Origin: Sycon ciliatum
Lineage: Eukaryota; Porifera; Calcarea; Leucosolenida; Sycettidae
NCBI RefSeq assembly: GCF_964019385.1
Contig: NC_088646.1
Coordinates: forward strand, 41,723,908-41,787,907
Direction: 5' to 3'
Length of the DNA: 64,000 nucleotides
The first letter of the stretch is position 1; each line of letters opens with the position of its first letter. Below, piece after piece: positions 43,678-56,085 of the stretch. A program made the position numbers and the translations under genes. The notes under the pieces were generated by a model. That model ran no database searches. It was not told where the DNA came from and was given only the letters and a program-made list of their open reading frames with translations.

Positions 43678-44402
43678 GAGGTATATTATGCTCGGCAGGC
43701 CGCGAAAGAGAGCCCGTTACCTGGACCCCTACTCGCGCGGGTAGAGCGAAACTGAGCACCCTGGGATGCGAGCAGCTTTTTAGTACTCCCGGGTCCAAAA
43801 TCTCACCACCAGGCCGGGATGATCAAAACGTCTGCCGGGTCTGCAGCCTACAAACGTGGATCTGCCGACACTGTGCTGTCGACGACATGTCCGGCAAGGC
43901 ACCTCCTTGCGTGAAAGCAAGGAACGCTTTTTTTTTAGAAAGGAAGCTTCTTCTCCAAAATTTAAAATTTTTGAAAATTATTCCTTCTGAAAATATCATC
44001 GCGTTCTTGACCTCGAAGCTGACTGCTGAATGCGATTAGGAAAGAAGATTCCTGAAGATACACCAGACTGATTCTGGCAAGCCGTCTGTCGTCTAGATAT
44101 GCAGTTATTCGTCATGCATGGTCAGCAATCTTCCTCGTTCGTCCTTTCGTTTTCCTGACCACGATGATGACAAGCAGCTCTCATGCTCAGGTTAGTGCTG
44201 TACTTGTATGTCTGGGCACACAACACATCTGAGATTCACCCACTGACGTTATCGAACTGAAGAATGCAGCAAGGATTCCTCGGATTCTCTTGATTTCGGA
44301 ACAAATTTCCTTCACTTTCACCCTCTCAGTCTCTTCCCCATGCCCTCCATGCATGCACAATGCAGCTTGCATTTCAATTGCTGTTTTTTATACTTTGGCA
44401 GT
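43678..44402. repeat. Inner terminal repeat of unit 2
   Basis: Identical in layout to 35623-36348, ending at CTTTGGCAGTGC. The four terminal repeats (35623-36348, 42365-43015, 43678-44402, 50400-51127) fall into two subtypes, differing for example at AGGGTTCCTCGG versus AGGATTCCTCGG. Confidence 0.8.
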
Positions 44403-47400
44403 GCCTCTGCTACACTTTCATATAGAGTGAGGTCCTGTAAATAGGATCGAACATTGTTGGTGGTGGTGTGTGTGTGTGGGGGGGGGGGGGGGGGGGTACG
44501 TTTGCAGCCAGGATGTAGGAATGACACTTCTGCACAGCAGGTGGCAATAGTCAAAACTGGTCACTCTACAAATCCCATACCTGCCAACCTTTGCAAACCT
44601 GAGATCCAATGACATAGCTAGGCATGAAAATGTATACAAAAGAAGCTCGCGGTGAGGCATGGAACTAGTGCACTTTTGGGTGCCTATCACCGCCCTCGAT
44701 ATCGGGACGGTCCCGGCCAAATCGGGATGGTTGTCAGGTATGAAATCCCAACCGAGAAAACCATTTAATTAAAAGATAAACTCGGCCAGGACATAGCGAC
44801 TTTCTGTTTGCCGGGGGGGGGAGGGTCATCGTCCGCAATATTGGTAGAGTTACGGTTACATTGGATATGTAGATACATGTGCATCAGGGATTCATAGCAC
44901 CTGGGGAGACGACATGAGACCTAAGTACCCAAAACGTTGTGAGTTGTGACCCCGGATGGGGTAGTTCTACGTGATCTGTGTTTCTATAGACCTTATTCGA
45001 TAACGTGATTTTTGGACTCGCCTCCAGGGATTTGTTGTAAGCTGGGGCACGCGTACGTGAAACGAGTGGCAAGAAAGGCCCAGTTCGTACAAGGGAGTAG
45101 TAAAATACCGGTATTTTTCTACTCCTATGTTCCCACGCCGAGTCCACTGTGCACTGAGTGCAGGTCTCTTGCCGCTCCCTGGTTCCCGGGACCCTGGTTC
45201 ACGTGATTGTGACGTTTATTGAATAAGGTCTACATGTATATGCGGGCATGCATAAATCAACCCTTCCACACGGACGGCTCAAACAGGCAGCCAAGGAGTG
45301 AAAATTTCGCTCCTGGGGCTAGGAGTGAAACGAAGGCCTCAATTTGCCAGATGAACCTTCTCCATCGAAACGAACGAAGGTGTCGAATAATCTTTTACCA
45401 GTTCACAGTTGCCGTTCATGCGCACTCCCCGGGGTGGGGGGGGGGGGGGGGGGGGCTACTATGCACTTGTAGTGATACTTACCGTAAGCCAAGTGGAACA
45501 CGACTAGTTGACTGCACAGACTACAGTACAGTATACATGCACATGTATACAGTGAAGATCAGTGCGTGCATGCCTGCCATAATCGTATGTTGACCTTCGT
45601 TCGAATTGAAAAGAGAGGGTCGTTTCGAAAAAGAAAAAAAGCTCGATGGAAGTATGATGCTGCTGACAATTCAAGACTCACTGAAGTCGCCTTTCTGGAA
45701 TGGATCATGCACTCTAGGTTCATCCAATTGGATATGGACTCAAATCATTGTTACACCATTATTGTTTGGTTAGTTATTGTACATCCCATAGCATGTACAA
45801 TCAACCTTGTGAATAATCTACCTCGGGTTTACAAAGCAACTCGCAAATAACGACACAATCTTCAGATCTAGTGAACATTTGATTGCATACTTCCAACCTC
45901 ACGAGTAACAACAATGCGAATAGCGACACTTTTCTCATTCACAATCGAGGGTCAGTATTCCCCAGGTTGACTGCAATTGCCAATCAAACAGGAGGGGCGA
46001 AAGTCGACCACGGCTGAAAAGGCATAAAGAAAAATTAATGTATATCATGAGCTAGATGGCTGAAGGAGGAAGTAGGTTTTCTGAGAAAGCAAGAAACAGA
46101 GGTGAATGAAGCACCAGGTCTGTCCATGCAGTGGATAGAATTATTGCATTGAAAGACAGGCTCTTTACATCAGCTTGCTACTATTATACCTACATTTGCT
46201 TTCTGCCTTTTTCATGCAGGATTCTGAAAGCTGGAGCAGCTCTGCTTACCTCGACCACTGAACTTACAACTAACTTCCAACCAAGTACAAGGCAATATTA
46301 TGATGAATCAAGCACGCTTGCCATCATGTCATCATTGCAAAGTACACCGACAACATAGATTTGGTGCCGACTATGTATGATGTAGAGTGTGCTCTATGTA
46401 TCTATACTACTGATTGGCCTACATTGTACTTATGTGGGCTGAGAGTAATCGATTGTGCTATATGGCAGTTTACTTGTATGTCATAGATGTTAACATTGCA
46501 CACAGCTTCTGAAATGCTTTCTGTTGCACTGGCCTACTGCGGCCCACTGCAAATAGATTGTAGTGGCATGGGCCATGCCATAATTATAGTAGTATACCGG
46601 TACTACACCAACAATTTCACTGGTGCACTGTACTTACTGGTACGAGTAGATCTACATCATGCACAGCCTTGTCACTGCTTTTCTCATTTTTTATTAATTT
46701 ACTGTACTGTACACATTTTGGCACAGCTCTTCCACAAAGAGTTACTAGTATTTTCTTCTGCATACCTACTGTATACAGTGACCTGACTGGTAACATCTAT
46801 GGCTGTGAAATCACAAATTTCTGGGTTGACAGCCTCGAACCTATACGATTTGTTTCTAAGAACGTGCTATAAGAAATTTTCTATTGAAGTATTCTACTGT
46901 AGCTCGCAGGACATGGAGTGCAATTACGTAAAGTTTGGAACACCACTCTTCTGTGATTTGGATGTCAAATTATGAAATTCAGTGTGTGAGGTAAACCCAT
47001 GCATGGCATACACTGCTATAGTATGACTCGGGGTAAAGTGTTCCAACGCATACTCATTATAGTGAATAGTTGTGTGACCAACGTTGTTGCTGCTGGATAA
47101 ATAGTACATATTCTGAGATAACTGAAGCTACACAGCCATCTAATGTTCAGACATGCATCGAAGGGGCCGTAACGAGATCTGCAAGGCATGATTCTATACC
47201 TGTATTTGATGCTCTCTAGCCTAGGACATTCACCTGCCTCATTTTCTCTGTGCTGCATTGATGAGTCCATTAGTAACTAAAGGACGAAACAGCATGCTGT
47301 CTGCAGATTGGTAATTGTGTAAAGACAGACGTGTATGTAGTGGTAAAGCTCAGATACATGTGCAACATAACAATCCCGGTGTTTGACAACAGCACAAACC

Positions 47401-50400
47401 TACACCGCAATTCTTAATTTTGGGCTGTGGTGTTCTTAGTATTCCAGGTTGGATGTTCTGTAGGCTTCCACGTTCTTGGGCGCACGGCTTTACTGTGCCG
47501 AAGAATATTTTCAGCCAATGAACCCAGAGCTTGGTGGCAGATGAGTGCCATGGAACAGCCTTTTGCATGTGGCTTTCACTACATGCACATGTATAACGTT
47601 CAATTGATGCGGAAAAATCAGACGAGGACTTTTGCAGTTATGAGCAAGGTCCCCACGAATGGTCATGTCACTTCACAGAATACATGAACTGATAGAGTAG
47701 ACCTCGGTCCCCTCAGAGAACGCTTGGGGAAGTCGGGTTCAACCATAGATTTATACTTAACAGAGAACGCTTGGGGAAGTAGGTTTCAACCATAGATTTA
47801 TACTTAATATTCTTTACAACAAGGATCGATGTGTTCCTTCGGATGCCCTTTATTGACTTTCACACACTTCTCCTCTCTCCTTTCGTCATAAGCACCATCT
47901 CTGTACACTGGTTCATAAAATATTTCTTCATAAAACCCCTTCACACATAATGAAGTACAATTGGTTTTCGACAAGCTCAACCCGTAACGCGCTTATCCTG
48001 CCTCTTGTTAAGTCAGCCCGGTATCTAAAGCCCCCCTTGTTTTCCGGTTATTCTCATTGGTTAACTGGGGACATGTCCAAAACCATACTAAGTACTTGAG
48101 CTGCTCATGAGCCCCACAATTATCAGGCCCGCCGGTCTGGTTGGTCAGGTTATCACCAGACCAACTTGTTGGCCACCAACAAACGTTTCCTACCGTGGAG
48201 GACGTGTGTACCCGCCATGAAACTACCGGACCAATCAAAAACTGCTTCCGGCGGTACTGATTATAGTACAGGTTTAAGTTAAAAAGCGGCTCCATTTTGT
48301 CATACATTAAACCAACTCTGTCATTGCTATGCTACTCAAAAAGAGTAGTGATGTTTATTCACAAATGAATCACAATGCTATCAGAGAAATTCGATATTCT
48401 CCAATTTTAGGGGCACTGCAATACTATCCAAAATTAATGCTGCATGGTCATTGTTATGAAGCAGTCACCTCAGTACAGCAATTAAACAGGCTGATTATGT
48501 GAACGAGATTCACGGCAAGTCTTCTTCCATCAGTGCTGTTCAGTCTTGAGTGGTCCACTGAGACAGGAAAACAACCTGTTCGGTCCTTCCATACGAGAAA
48601 CAGAAATTGAACATGTTCCAGGGTGGAGGTGGCGAGTATCGGCAATGTAATGCACCTTTAGGCCAACATGACCATCATTCCGACATGGATTTTCAAACAC
48701 CTTCGCTCGTGAGAGTGCCTCAGAGTGGTATTCATCAACAGATGGCAATCCTGTAAAACACATGAAAAGACATAGCAGCAACAGAAAGAAACCTAATGTT
48801 ATAGAAACGAATTCGAAAAACAAAGTCTACTATTATTCTAATACAGTGAACCAAGGTACAACCACACTCCAGGAGGCAAGCAAAAGAGCATATAATCCGA
48901 AGGTTGCGATGCCTGTATGTATTGTATTTATGTATTTACGGATTCTCCACAGGGTAAATCGAGGGAGTCTTTGTCATGCCACACTGGATACAACATGCTA
49001 CCAGAATCACTTTCCCCAGAATTGATGATCTTTTCTTAGGGTGTTATATAAGACACATCTGTAGCCACTTCATCTTGCTCACGAAATCATACACCACCAC
49101 ACAAACGGGTCCTTCGGCTATTATACTTTGGGTGGTACATGGTGATGTATGATATTGATAATCTATTGATACCATATTCAAGTCTGACTCTCACCGTGAG
49201 ATCCTGGCAACAATATTACCTGGTACACGACATATTCAGACACTGACATAAGCATCTTTTTGGAACAACAGGTGTGCCTATCTGCTAGTGTAATGTGACA
49301 CACATGCAGAACACATGCAGAATCAGTCATAGCTAATTTTACCCCCTCACTGTTGTATGCGCAGACTCCACTTCGCGGTGTCAAGTACTCTTCTTTCGGT
49401 GGGCTACTCCACTAAGGCGCTTGTCTAAAAGGACTCACATTCATCCTGCAAACCAACACGACTTGCATAGTTTTCACTGTCGGCCAAAGTGCGTGCATTG
49501 CACACATTGAGATTCACTCCCTCCGTACAGGCCAGTACAGAGCTGCCCACCAATTGAGTCTGTTTTGCGTACTCAGACTTCTGATTTTCCGTATCTTGCA
49601 GTGTTTTGCGTACTGCCGTGTACATTGCATGCATACTTGCACTGTAATGTTTTTTGACACGCACATGCATGTCGGTGGCTGCATTTGGTAGTGTAAAACA
49701 TGTGTGACTTGCACTCACGACATTATTATTTTTGTGCTACATGTACATGTTGTTGTGGTACGGCATGCACTCGCTTTGGTACAAGACTATTCATCACTCA
49801 GCTTACACTTGCAATGCTTCTACACAGCTGATTGATCCTCTCCGATTTTCTATACCATTTGCTCAATTTCTGTAGTGCGCACAAGGAGTGATTTTCCGTA
49901 CAAATACAGAAAATATGGAGGGCTGGTACTTGGTAGCACTGCTAGTATGGTAGTACCAGGCTAAGCTGGCTAGAAGATCAAATACTTCTTTGGTTCTTTC
50001 AGTCATTTTCATGACATATGTTTTCTTTATCATGATCCCCGGGGTGTGACATTCTTATGAATGCAGAAACTCAGTCTTTCTAACCGAGTCTCACGTGCAA
50101 TGTGAATTTGTTCTTCTTTTCTTCACAATGCCATGTATCGATTCATCGCTTCTTCCCACCCGAGATCTTATGCAACAGCGATTTAAAGATTGGCTTTATC
50201 AAATAGTTAATTCAGAGAGAGAGGATCAGTTGTGGATGCTGTGACAGCATAGAGTGTAGATTGGTGTAAACATCATTGCCCAGCAGAACCGTATTCACAG
50301 GGATCTGCGTTTAGCATATGGAAGCTATTTTTTAGAATTTGTACACGTCCAATAAGCCTGAAGAGAAGAACACCTAACTTAGACTGTCCTAACGTTATCG
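44403..50400. other. Interior of unit 2, mirror of unit 1
   Basis: Reverse complement of 36349-42364. It contains mirror copies of the MITE (44989-45230) and the pogo-like relic (47405-47495). No gene recognised. Confidence 0.6.
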
Positions 50401-51221
50401 AACGCACTGCCAAAGTAAAAACAACATTTGAAATGCAAACTCGATTGTGCATGCATGGAGGGCATGGGGAAGAGACTGAGAGGGTGAAAGTGAAGGAAAT
50501 TTGTTCCGAAATCAAGAGAATCCGAGGAACCCTTGCTGCATTCTTCAGTTCGATAACGTCAGTGGGTGAATCTCAGATGTGTTGTGTGCCCAGACATACA
50601 AGTACAGCACTAACCTGAGCATGAGAGCTGCTTGTCATCATCGTGGTCAGGAAAACGAAAGGACGAACGAGGAAGATTGCTGACCATGCATGACGAATAA
50701 CTGCATATCTAGACGACAGACGGCTTGCCAGAATCAGTCTGGTGTATCTTCAGGAATCTTCTTTCCTAATCGCATTCAGCAGTCAGCTTCGAGGTCAAGA
50801 ACGCGATGATATTTTCAGAAGGAATAATTTTCAAAAATTTTAAATTTTGGAGAAGAAGCTTCCTTTCTAAAAAAAAAGCGTTCCTTGCTTTCACGCAAGG
50901 AGGTGCCTTGCCGGACATGTCGTCGACAGCACAGTGTCGGCAGATCCACGTTTGTAGGCTGCAGACCCGGCAGACGTTTTGATCATCCCGGCCTGGTGGT
51001 GAGATTTTGGACCCGGGAGTACTAAAAAGCTGCTCGCATCCCAGGGTGCTCAGTTTCGCTCTACCCGCGCGAGTAGGGGTCCAGGTAACGGGCTCTCTTT
51101 CGCGGCCTGCCGAGCATAATATACCTCCCTTGGCCTGCGCCCTTGGCCGTACGCACTCGGCCTTGATTCAGCCGTAAAGTCCTGCCAGACCTCTATGATT
51201 GTCTACGTCGTACTAACAGTA

Positions 51222-51862
51222 GAGAGGTTTTGCATTCCGAATTTCGGAATTATTTTCGGAATGTGGCGGCAGCAGTCGAAAAAGTACAGTAGAGTAGTCG
51301 AACTTTCGGAAGTGTGGTGGCGAAAGTGCATGGTTTTCCGAAAATGGATTTTCGGCTCTTTCATGTTTGGGAGTGCATATTTGAATACAAAAAAGTGTAT
51401 TTTTCATGTTTGTATTTTTGCTTTCTGCTGCTCTCGCTTATTTGAAAAAATTTCCACGTATGTAGTTTTGATTTTTGCTGGTTTTGCTGCTCTCGCTGAT
51501 CTCGCCATGTTGACTAATCTTCTCACACTTCATCACACTCTATCTTCCTTTGCCCTGGAGCCTACTAACAGTACAAGACAGTAGTTCGCCAACCTCGTCT
51601 TCAGCTGTTGGATCACTTGGTCCACCATCAGTCCGTCCTCGTCTTCGAACCGCACCCAAATTCAGTTTGACCTGCGCACATGGATTTGATCCTGCTCAAC
51701 CACTTCGACGCTCTCCATTTTGTTTTGCATGGCAACCCTTGGAAACGAAGTCGAATCAGATTTTCGGAATGCAAAACACTGAAAATACCGTTTTTCGGAA
51801 CGCGCTTTTTTCGGAAAAGCACAGTCGAAAATCATTCCGAAATTCGGAATGCAAAACCTCTC
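51222..51862. mobile_element. TA-flanked MITE, TIR GAGAGGTTTTGCATTCCGAA
   Basis: Inverted ends GAGAGGTTTTGCATTCCGAA, TA at 51220-51221 and 51863-51864. Length 641 bp. Repeats of TTCGGAA and CCGAAAA fill the subterminal regions. Same family as the MITE at the palindrome centre. Confidence 0.85.
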
Positions 51863-51864
51863 TA

Positions 51865-52373
51865 GTAACTCTAGTTCTGAACCTTCAGATTCTGTACCTC
51901 AGTTGACCTGCGAACGTGGGAGTACCCGTACGAATTGCGTAGGTTCGAACTCTGAAGTGAACTCCAACACATCCCAGCACGGTGACAGTGTATCTAGCAT
52001 ACCCACTACACGCACAAAAGCACAGCAACCTACATCTACGCTGAGTATGGCCAGTGCTACTGCGGGCCCAAGCACGGAGGACGTCATCCAGGTACCTGAG
52101 GCAGTGACAGTACGAGGTGATTCGGAATTTTTTAACATTGAGTCATTTCTTAACAAATCGGTAAAATATCTCATTGCCAGCGCCTGCAAAAAGTCACGTC
52201 AAATTTCTTTTTGCCATTGCCATTGCCAATGTTCTGTCAAGTTCGCCTCCAAAATTGAGACTGATACTCCTTCAGGAAGTGACATTGCAAGAGTTTTCAG
52301 TCTGCATGTGCGCGATGTTTACGGTAAAATAGAGTATAAGAGAGTCATAGCCGCTGGTTTCAACCTCCAGTGA
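51865..52373 (+). CDS. Unrecognised open frame interrupted by MITE
   Basis: An open frame of about 170 codons runs from the MITE edge to TGA 52371-52373. It is Ser/Thr-rich at first (SSNSSSEPSDSVPQL), then has a C-x-C-x-C segment (CHCHCQCSVKF) and ends VIAAGFNLQ. The frame is also open for about 17 codons on the other side of the MITE (51170-51219), so the MITE may have landed in a pre-existing exon or element ORF. No domain is recognised. Confidence 0.3.
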
Positions 52374-52971
52374 CAACATATTTAGCTGTAGAGGAAGCAT
52401 ATGATAGCTACATACTGGAAACGACGCCTGGGAAGGAGGAATGTCGGTGTGTTGGCCCTGGTAATGGCCAAACATTGGCAATCACTGAATTTGCTAACAG
52501 ATGTTGATCACAATTGCACATGAAATCAGGGTGATACACCTATTGCTATGCAAGCTTGAATGGCTTGTATTTGGATGAACATGATCTTGATCCAGTCTTG
52601 CTGGACCATCCTGGATACGTAGGGTCTCTTTCTATTGAAAACTGACTTGAAATTATGCTGCTAAGGCCTATTTTACCATGATGTTAAGAAATGACCACAA
52701 CAAATAATATGAGGAAAAATTGCCATTTTTCAACTGCCACCTGCTTCCCAACACCAAGGATTATGTGAATGAGAAACCCAACATTGCAATCCAAGGACAT
52801 CAGTATTACATTTTTAGAGGAAGAAATGGAAAGATTCGCACCTCGAACCCTACGGAAGGCTTTTTTACTTTCGTGTTAAATAATGACGAATCACCTCGTA
52901 CGAGCTTCAGAACACCATGACACAGCCGTACCAGTCCCACCTGCCGCGGGACACGTAACTGAACCCGGTGG
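52374..52971. other. Unassigned stretch
   Basis: One 66-codon plus frame (52720-52920) of unknown nature; otherwise nothing recognised. Confidence 0.4.
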
Positions 52972-52974
52972 TAA

Positions 52975-53977
52975 GGGCGCGCTCACACTGCGACCATGAG
53001 CACGCGTCCATGCGTCAGCAAAACGCAGAAACGTGGGAGTCGTGCTCACACTAGGCCTCGTACACGCGTAGACGTGAAGTTGTCACACAAACTTTACGAA
53101 TTGCAGTTCGTATCCAAAAGAGTTCATGCGTTTCCTAGTAAAGTTGTGGCCCGTTTTGGATGTAATTTTTCGCATGTTGCACGTTGGAGGAAGTGCCTCG
53201 TGGCTCGTATTCTTGAAGTCGACGAAAATAATTCATACAATCAGGTAGGTTTGGACCAGGGAGTCGTCAAATACCGTATTTGACGACTCCCTGGTTTGGA
53301 CTCTTGAGGGACTGCCGCTGACATCCAAGCGCTTTCGCTTTCCTGACCTCGTGGTCAGAGCAAGTGCCAGTGCAGTGGAAATTCCGGTAGTTTTTGTTTT
53401 GTTTTTATTGGCAGTGGTTTCTTTCGTCTGTTGCCGAGATGAGAACTGTAGTTTCCGATGATATGTAACTGAAATGTCTTGAGGTATGGCATTCCATCAT
53501 CGCAGAAAAGTAGAGAAAGATGATTTCCGAAACCGAAAAGCCGGACCAAGCTGCCATCGTATTGAACGAGTACACTGTAGAAATTGGTCACTGACCCGAT
53601 CACAACGAAGCAACTACAAAAACAAATTCGATATCGTCCAAAAAGGGCAAAGAATGCATTATGGCGGTGCGTGCGTGCAGGACCACAACTACAACATTTA
53701 AAAAATGTGCAAATGTCGAGGTGACATCGACAACCGCCGATTTTCATGAATCAACACACCGGAATTTGAGAAATTGAACATACTTCAGGCCAGGTTGTAC
53801 ACAAATACGCTTCACGTCTACGATCATGTTGCCGCCAAGTCGTGGCACCCCCCTCCGGAGGTCGCGGTCACGATTTGAAACGTGGCCGCGACGTTTTGGT
53901 CAAGTTCATGCCGTTGCCATGCAACTTGGCCGCATGGCCGCATGGACGCTGGTTTTGGTCGCAGTGTGAGCGCGCCC
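52975..53977. mobile_element. Harbinger-like MITE 2, second copy
   Basis: Ends GGGCGCGCTCACACTGCGAC with TAA at 52972-52974 and 53978-53980. Collinear with 6444-7403 apart from small indels and the 39-bp hairpin insertion. Confidence 0.9.
53256..53294. mobile_element. 39-bp perfect hairpin insertion with 6-bp TSD
   Basis: Arms CCAGGGAGTCGTCAAATAC and TATTTGACGACTCCCTGG meet with at most 1-3 unpaired bases. TTTGGA precedes (53250-53255) and follows (53295-53300). The paralogous MITE at 6444-7403 has a single TTTGGA at 6716-6721 and no hairpin. So a 39-bp palindrome was inserted here with target duplication. Confidence 0.85.
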
Positions 53978-54011
53978 TAAAGGAGACAACACAACTCCCC
54001 AGAAACCTTTT

Positions 54012-54431
54012 GTGGCTGCATCTTCTAACGACCACGCGCAACACAACAATAGCCTTGCGTCCAATACAAATGCAGTACATGTAACCGCTGCTGTAACTTC
54101 CACTCCAGCTCCTGGATCTTCTGTCCCTACCCCGGTGCAAGATTGGCACGTAGCAGGTGGAAAGTGTTCTACTTTTTCTCCAATAATCTTGCAACAAACC
54201 GCCTCCGCTTTTCCCTCTGTCGCGAACCGCTTTAGTGCGCTGGAGCACTCCATGGAGAGGAAGCGTAAGCGAGGAGCCAGGAGTGACGCATCATCCAGTG
54301 CCGACTTGTCCGCGAAGGCTGTCTGCCCGACCACCAAGACAGACGACTTATATGGTACTGGGTCGGACTGGGAGGAAGAGTGTGAGGGTGACGACGGCCG
54401 CGGTAGGAGCCGTCATGAAGTGGTGCAGTGA
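54012..54431 (+). pseudogene. LINE ORF1 C-terminal fragment
   Basis: 139-codon frame, ATG 54012 to stop 54431. Thr/Pro-rich, then ANRFSALEHSMERKRKRGAR and an acidic tail. Position 100 bases before ORF2 suggests ORF1, but no zinc knuckle or esterase motif is present; the N-terminal part is probably missing. Confidence 0.45.
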
Positions 54432-54528
54432 ACTGCACCTTGAAATAGTATGCTTGAACTGCCTGTGTATTTTTGTTTTAGGTTTTGGATTAGTTTCTAG
54501 ATGTAGTTCTTCCTTATAGATCTATTAA

Positions 54529-56085
54529 ATGAATCCACAATTACATAGAGCTACTGTCGGTCGACAGAAGTCTTGTAAACTTGCTTTTCTGAATGTATGC
54601 AGCCTTAGAAAGAAGTTAGGCGAAATCCAAAACTTCATAAACTACCACAATGTAGATATCTTCGGCTTTGCTGAAACTTGGCTTGATTGTTCGATTTCTG
54701 ACTCATCCATTCATATACCTCATTATAGACTCTTTAGGCGCGATCGCGGGCACAGACCTGGTGGCGGTATAGCTGTATACAGTCGAGATACCCTGGCTGT
54801 TTCCAGACACGCTGAACTCGAGAGTGACACAATCGAAAATCTGATACTCACCTTGAAGACAGAATCCGGTGAACCCATCATCCTCGCTACGTTCTACCTT
54901 CCGCCTTCCACTACTGCTGCAGTATGGCAATACCTAGAAATCAGTCTGAACAATCTAACCTTGCGACGAAACAACCGCGTGGTCGCCATTGGTGACTTCA
55001 ATGTGGACATGTGCTCGGGACACAGCCGGATGCACACCATGCTCCAGCGGTTTGATCTGGAAAACCACATCCGGACACCGACAAGAGTAACGGCATCAAC
55101 TTCCACCCTAATAGATCTGCTCCTCGCTCCTAACTCTCTAGTTGGAACATGCACGGTCATCAAGTGTGACATCAGCGACCACTACGCATTTGTGGCCAAC
55201 ATTATCGTCGCCACCCGGCAGTCCGAACGAGTCGCATCTCGAAAGAGGCGAGTGTGGAGGATAAACTGGGAGCATTTTAACGCTGACTTGCAGGACTGCA
55301 ATCTTGAGATTTTCAGCAAGTCGAATGATGTTGATGCAATGATAAGCGAATGGTACGCAAAGGGTTTTACTGCTCTAGATCGTCACGCCCCCTTACAACC
55401 TCCTCGTAAGCCGAGGCGCCGACCTTGCCCATGGTTGTGTCCTGAACTTGTATCTGCTGTGCGTCAACGAAACAAGGCCCACCGACTTCTTTCACGCTCT
55501 CCAAACGATGTCCGCCTGCGAGAGCAACACCGCACTCTCCGCGCAGCCGCGCGCAAGCTAGATCGGAGGCTAAGGGATCAGTATTTTCAAGCTCGCCTAC
55601 AGTCGGCCGGAAAGGATGGACGGAAGCTCTGGAATACGATAAACGTGGTGACTGGACGAGCGAAAAGTTCAAGCCCACCACAAGTACCTGTTGGAATCCT
55701 CTCCCGAACTTTTGGCGAAGTTGTACATGACCCTGGACGACCAGACGCGCTGTGCGCCAACGCACCAGCCGAACGTGAAGCATCAGCATTCACGGAATTT
55801 GCGCCTGTTTCGACGGAGGACATTAAGGCCCTTCTCCAGTCCGTTGACGCGTCAAAAGCAACTGGACATGATGACTTGCCGGGTATTGTCCTTAGAAACT
55901 CGGCATCAATACTGGCTCCCTCGCTCAGCATCATTTTCAATACTTCGTTATGTCAGGGGTGTGTTCCCCGTCAGTTTAAAATTGCTAATGTGTCGCCGCT
56001 ATTCAAAGGTGGCGGCCTTGACCCTTGTCAGCCTACTGCGTATCGACCTATTTCTCTACTTGACCGATCACAGTATTCTCCCTGA
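54529..56085 (+). pseudogene. LINE ORF2, APE endonuclease and RT start
   Basis: Starts MNPQLHRATVGRQKS. APE motifs: LAFLNVCSLRKK, VDIFGFAETWLD, GGGIAVYSR, FYLPPS, VVAIGDFNVDM, TLIDLLLAPNS and SDHYAFV, covering all conserved blocks including the catalytic Glu, Asp-Asn and Asp-His. A basic linker leads to the RT opening (TGHDDLPGIVLRNSASILAP, NVSPLFKGGG, YRPISLL). The frame then stops at 56085 because roughly 20-30 codons normally found after RPISLL are deleted out of frame. Confidence 0.85.

Larger units (their letters stand above)
35623..51127. repeat. 15.5 kb palindrome, 7.39 kb arms
   Basis: Arms 35623-43015 and 43742-51127 are reverse complements. Mirror positions sum to 86750 at the outer ends and drift only to 86757 near the centre, because of length differences in C/G runs (41293 vs 45434, 42255 vs 44480) and one-base indels (e.g. 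41355 vs 45390). The spacer is 726 bp, of which 585 bp is an MITE. Every small frame in one arm recurs reversed in the other. Confidence 0.97.
43678..51127 (-). mobile_element. 7.4 kb TIR element, unit 2 (inverted)
   Basis: Begins GAGGTATATTATGCTCGGCA only six bases (ATCACC) after unit 1 and ends CATAATATACCTC at 51127. It is the mirror copy of unit 1. The right flank (CCTTGGCCTGCGCCC) shows no target duplication with the left flank of unit 1. Confidence 0.6.

Noticed and set aside
35623..51127. Palindrome arms as long terminal repeats or as a Maverick/Polinton virus-like element
   Set aside because: The repeats are inverted, the interior has no polymerase, integrase, capsid or protease frame, and all frames are under about 140 codons.
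55691..56045. First 118 codons of the second LINE ORF2 frame
   Set aside because: They overlap the correct RT start in the neighbouring frame and show no RT motif until after 56046.
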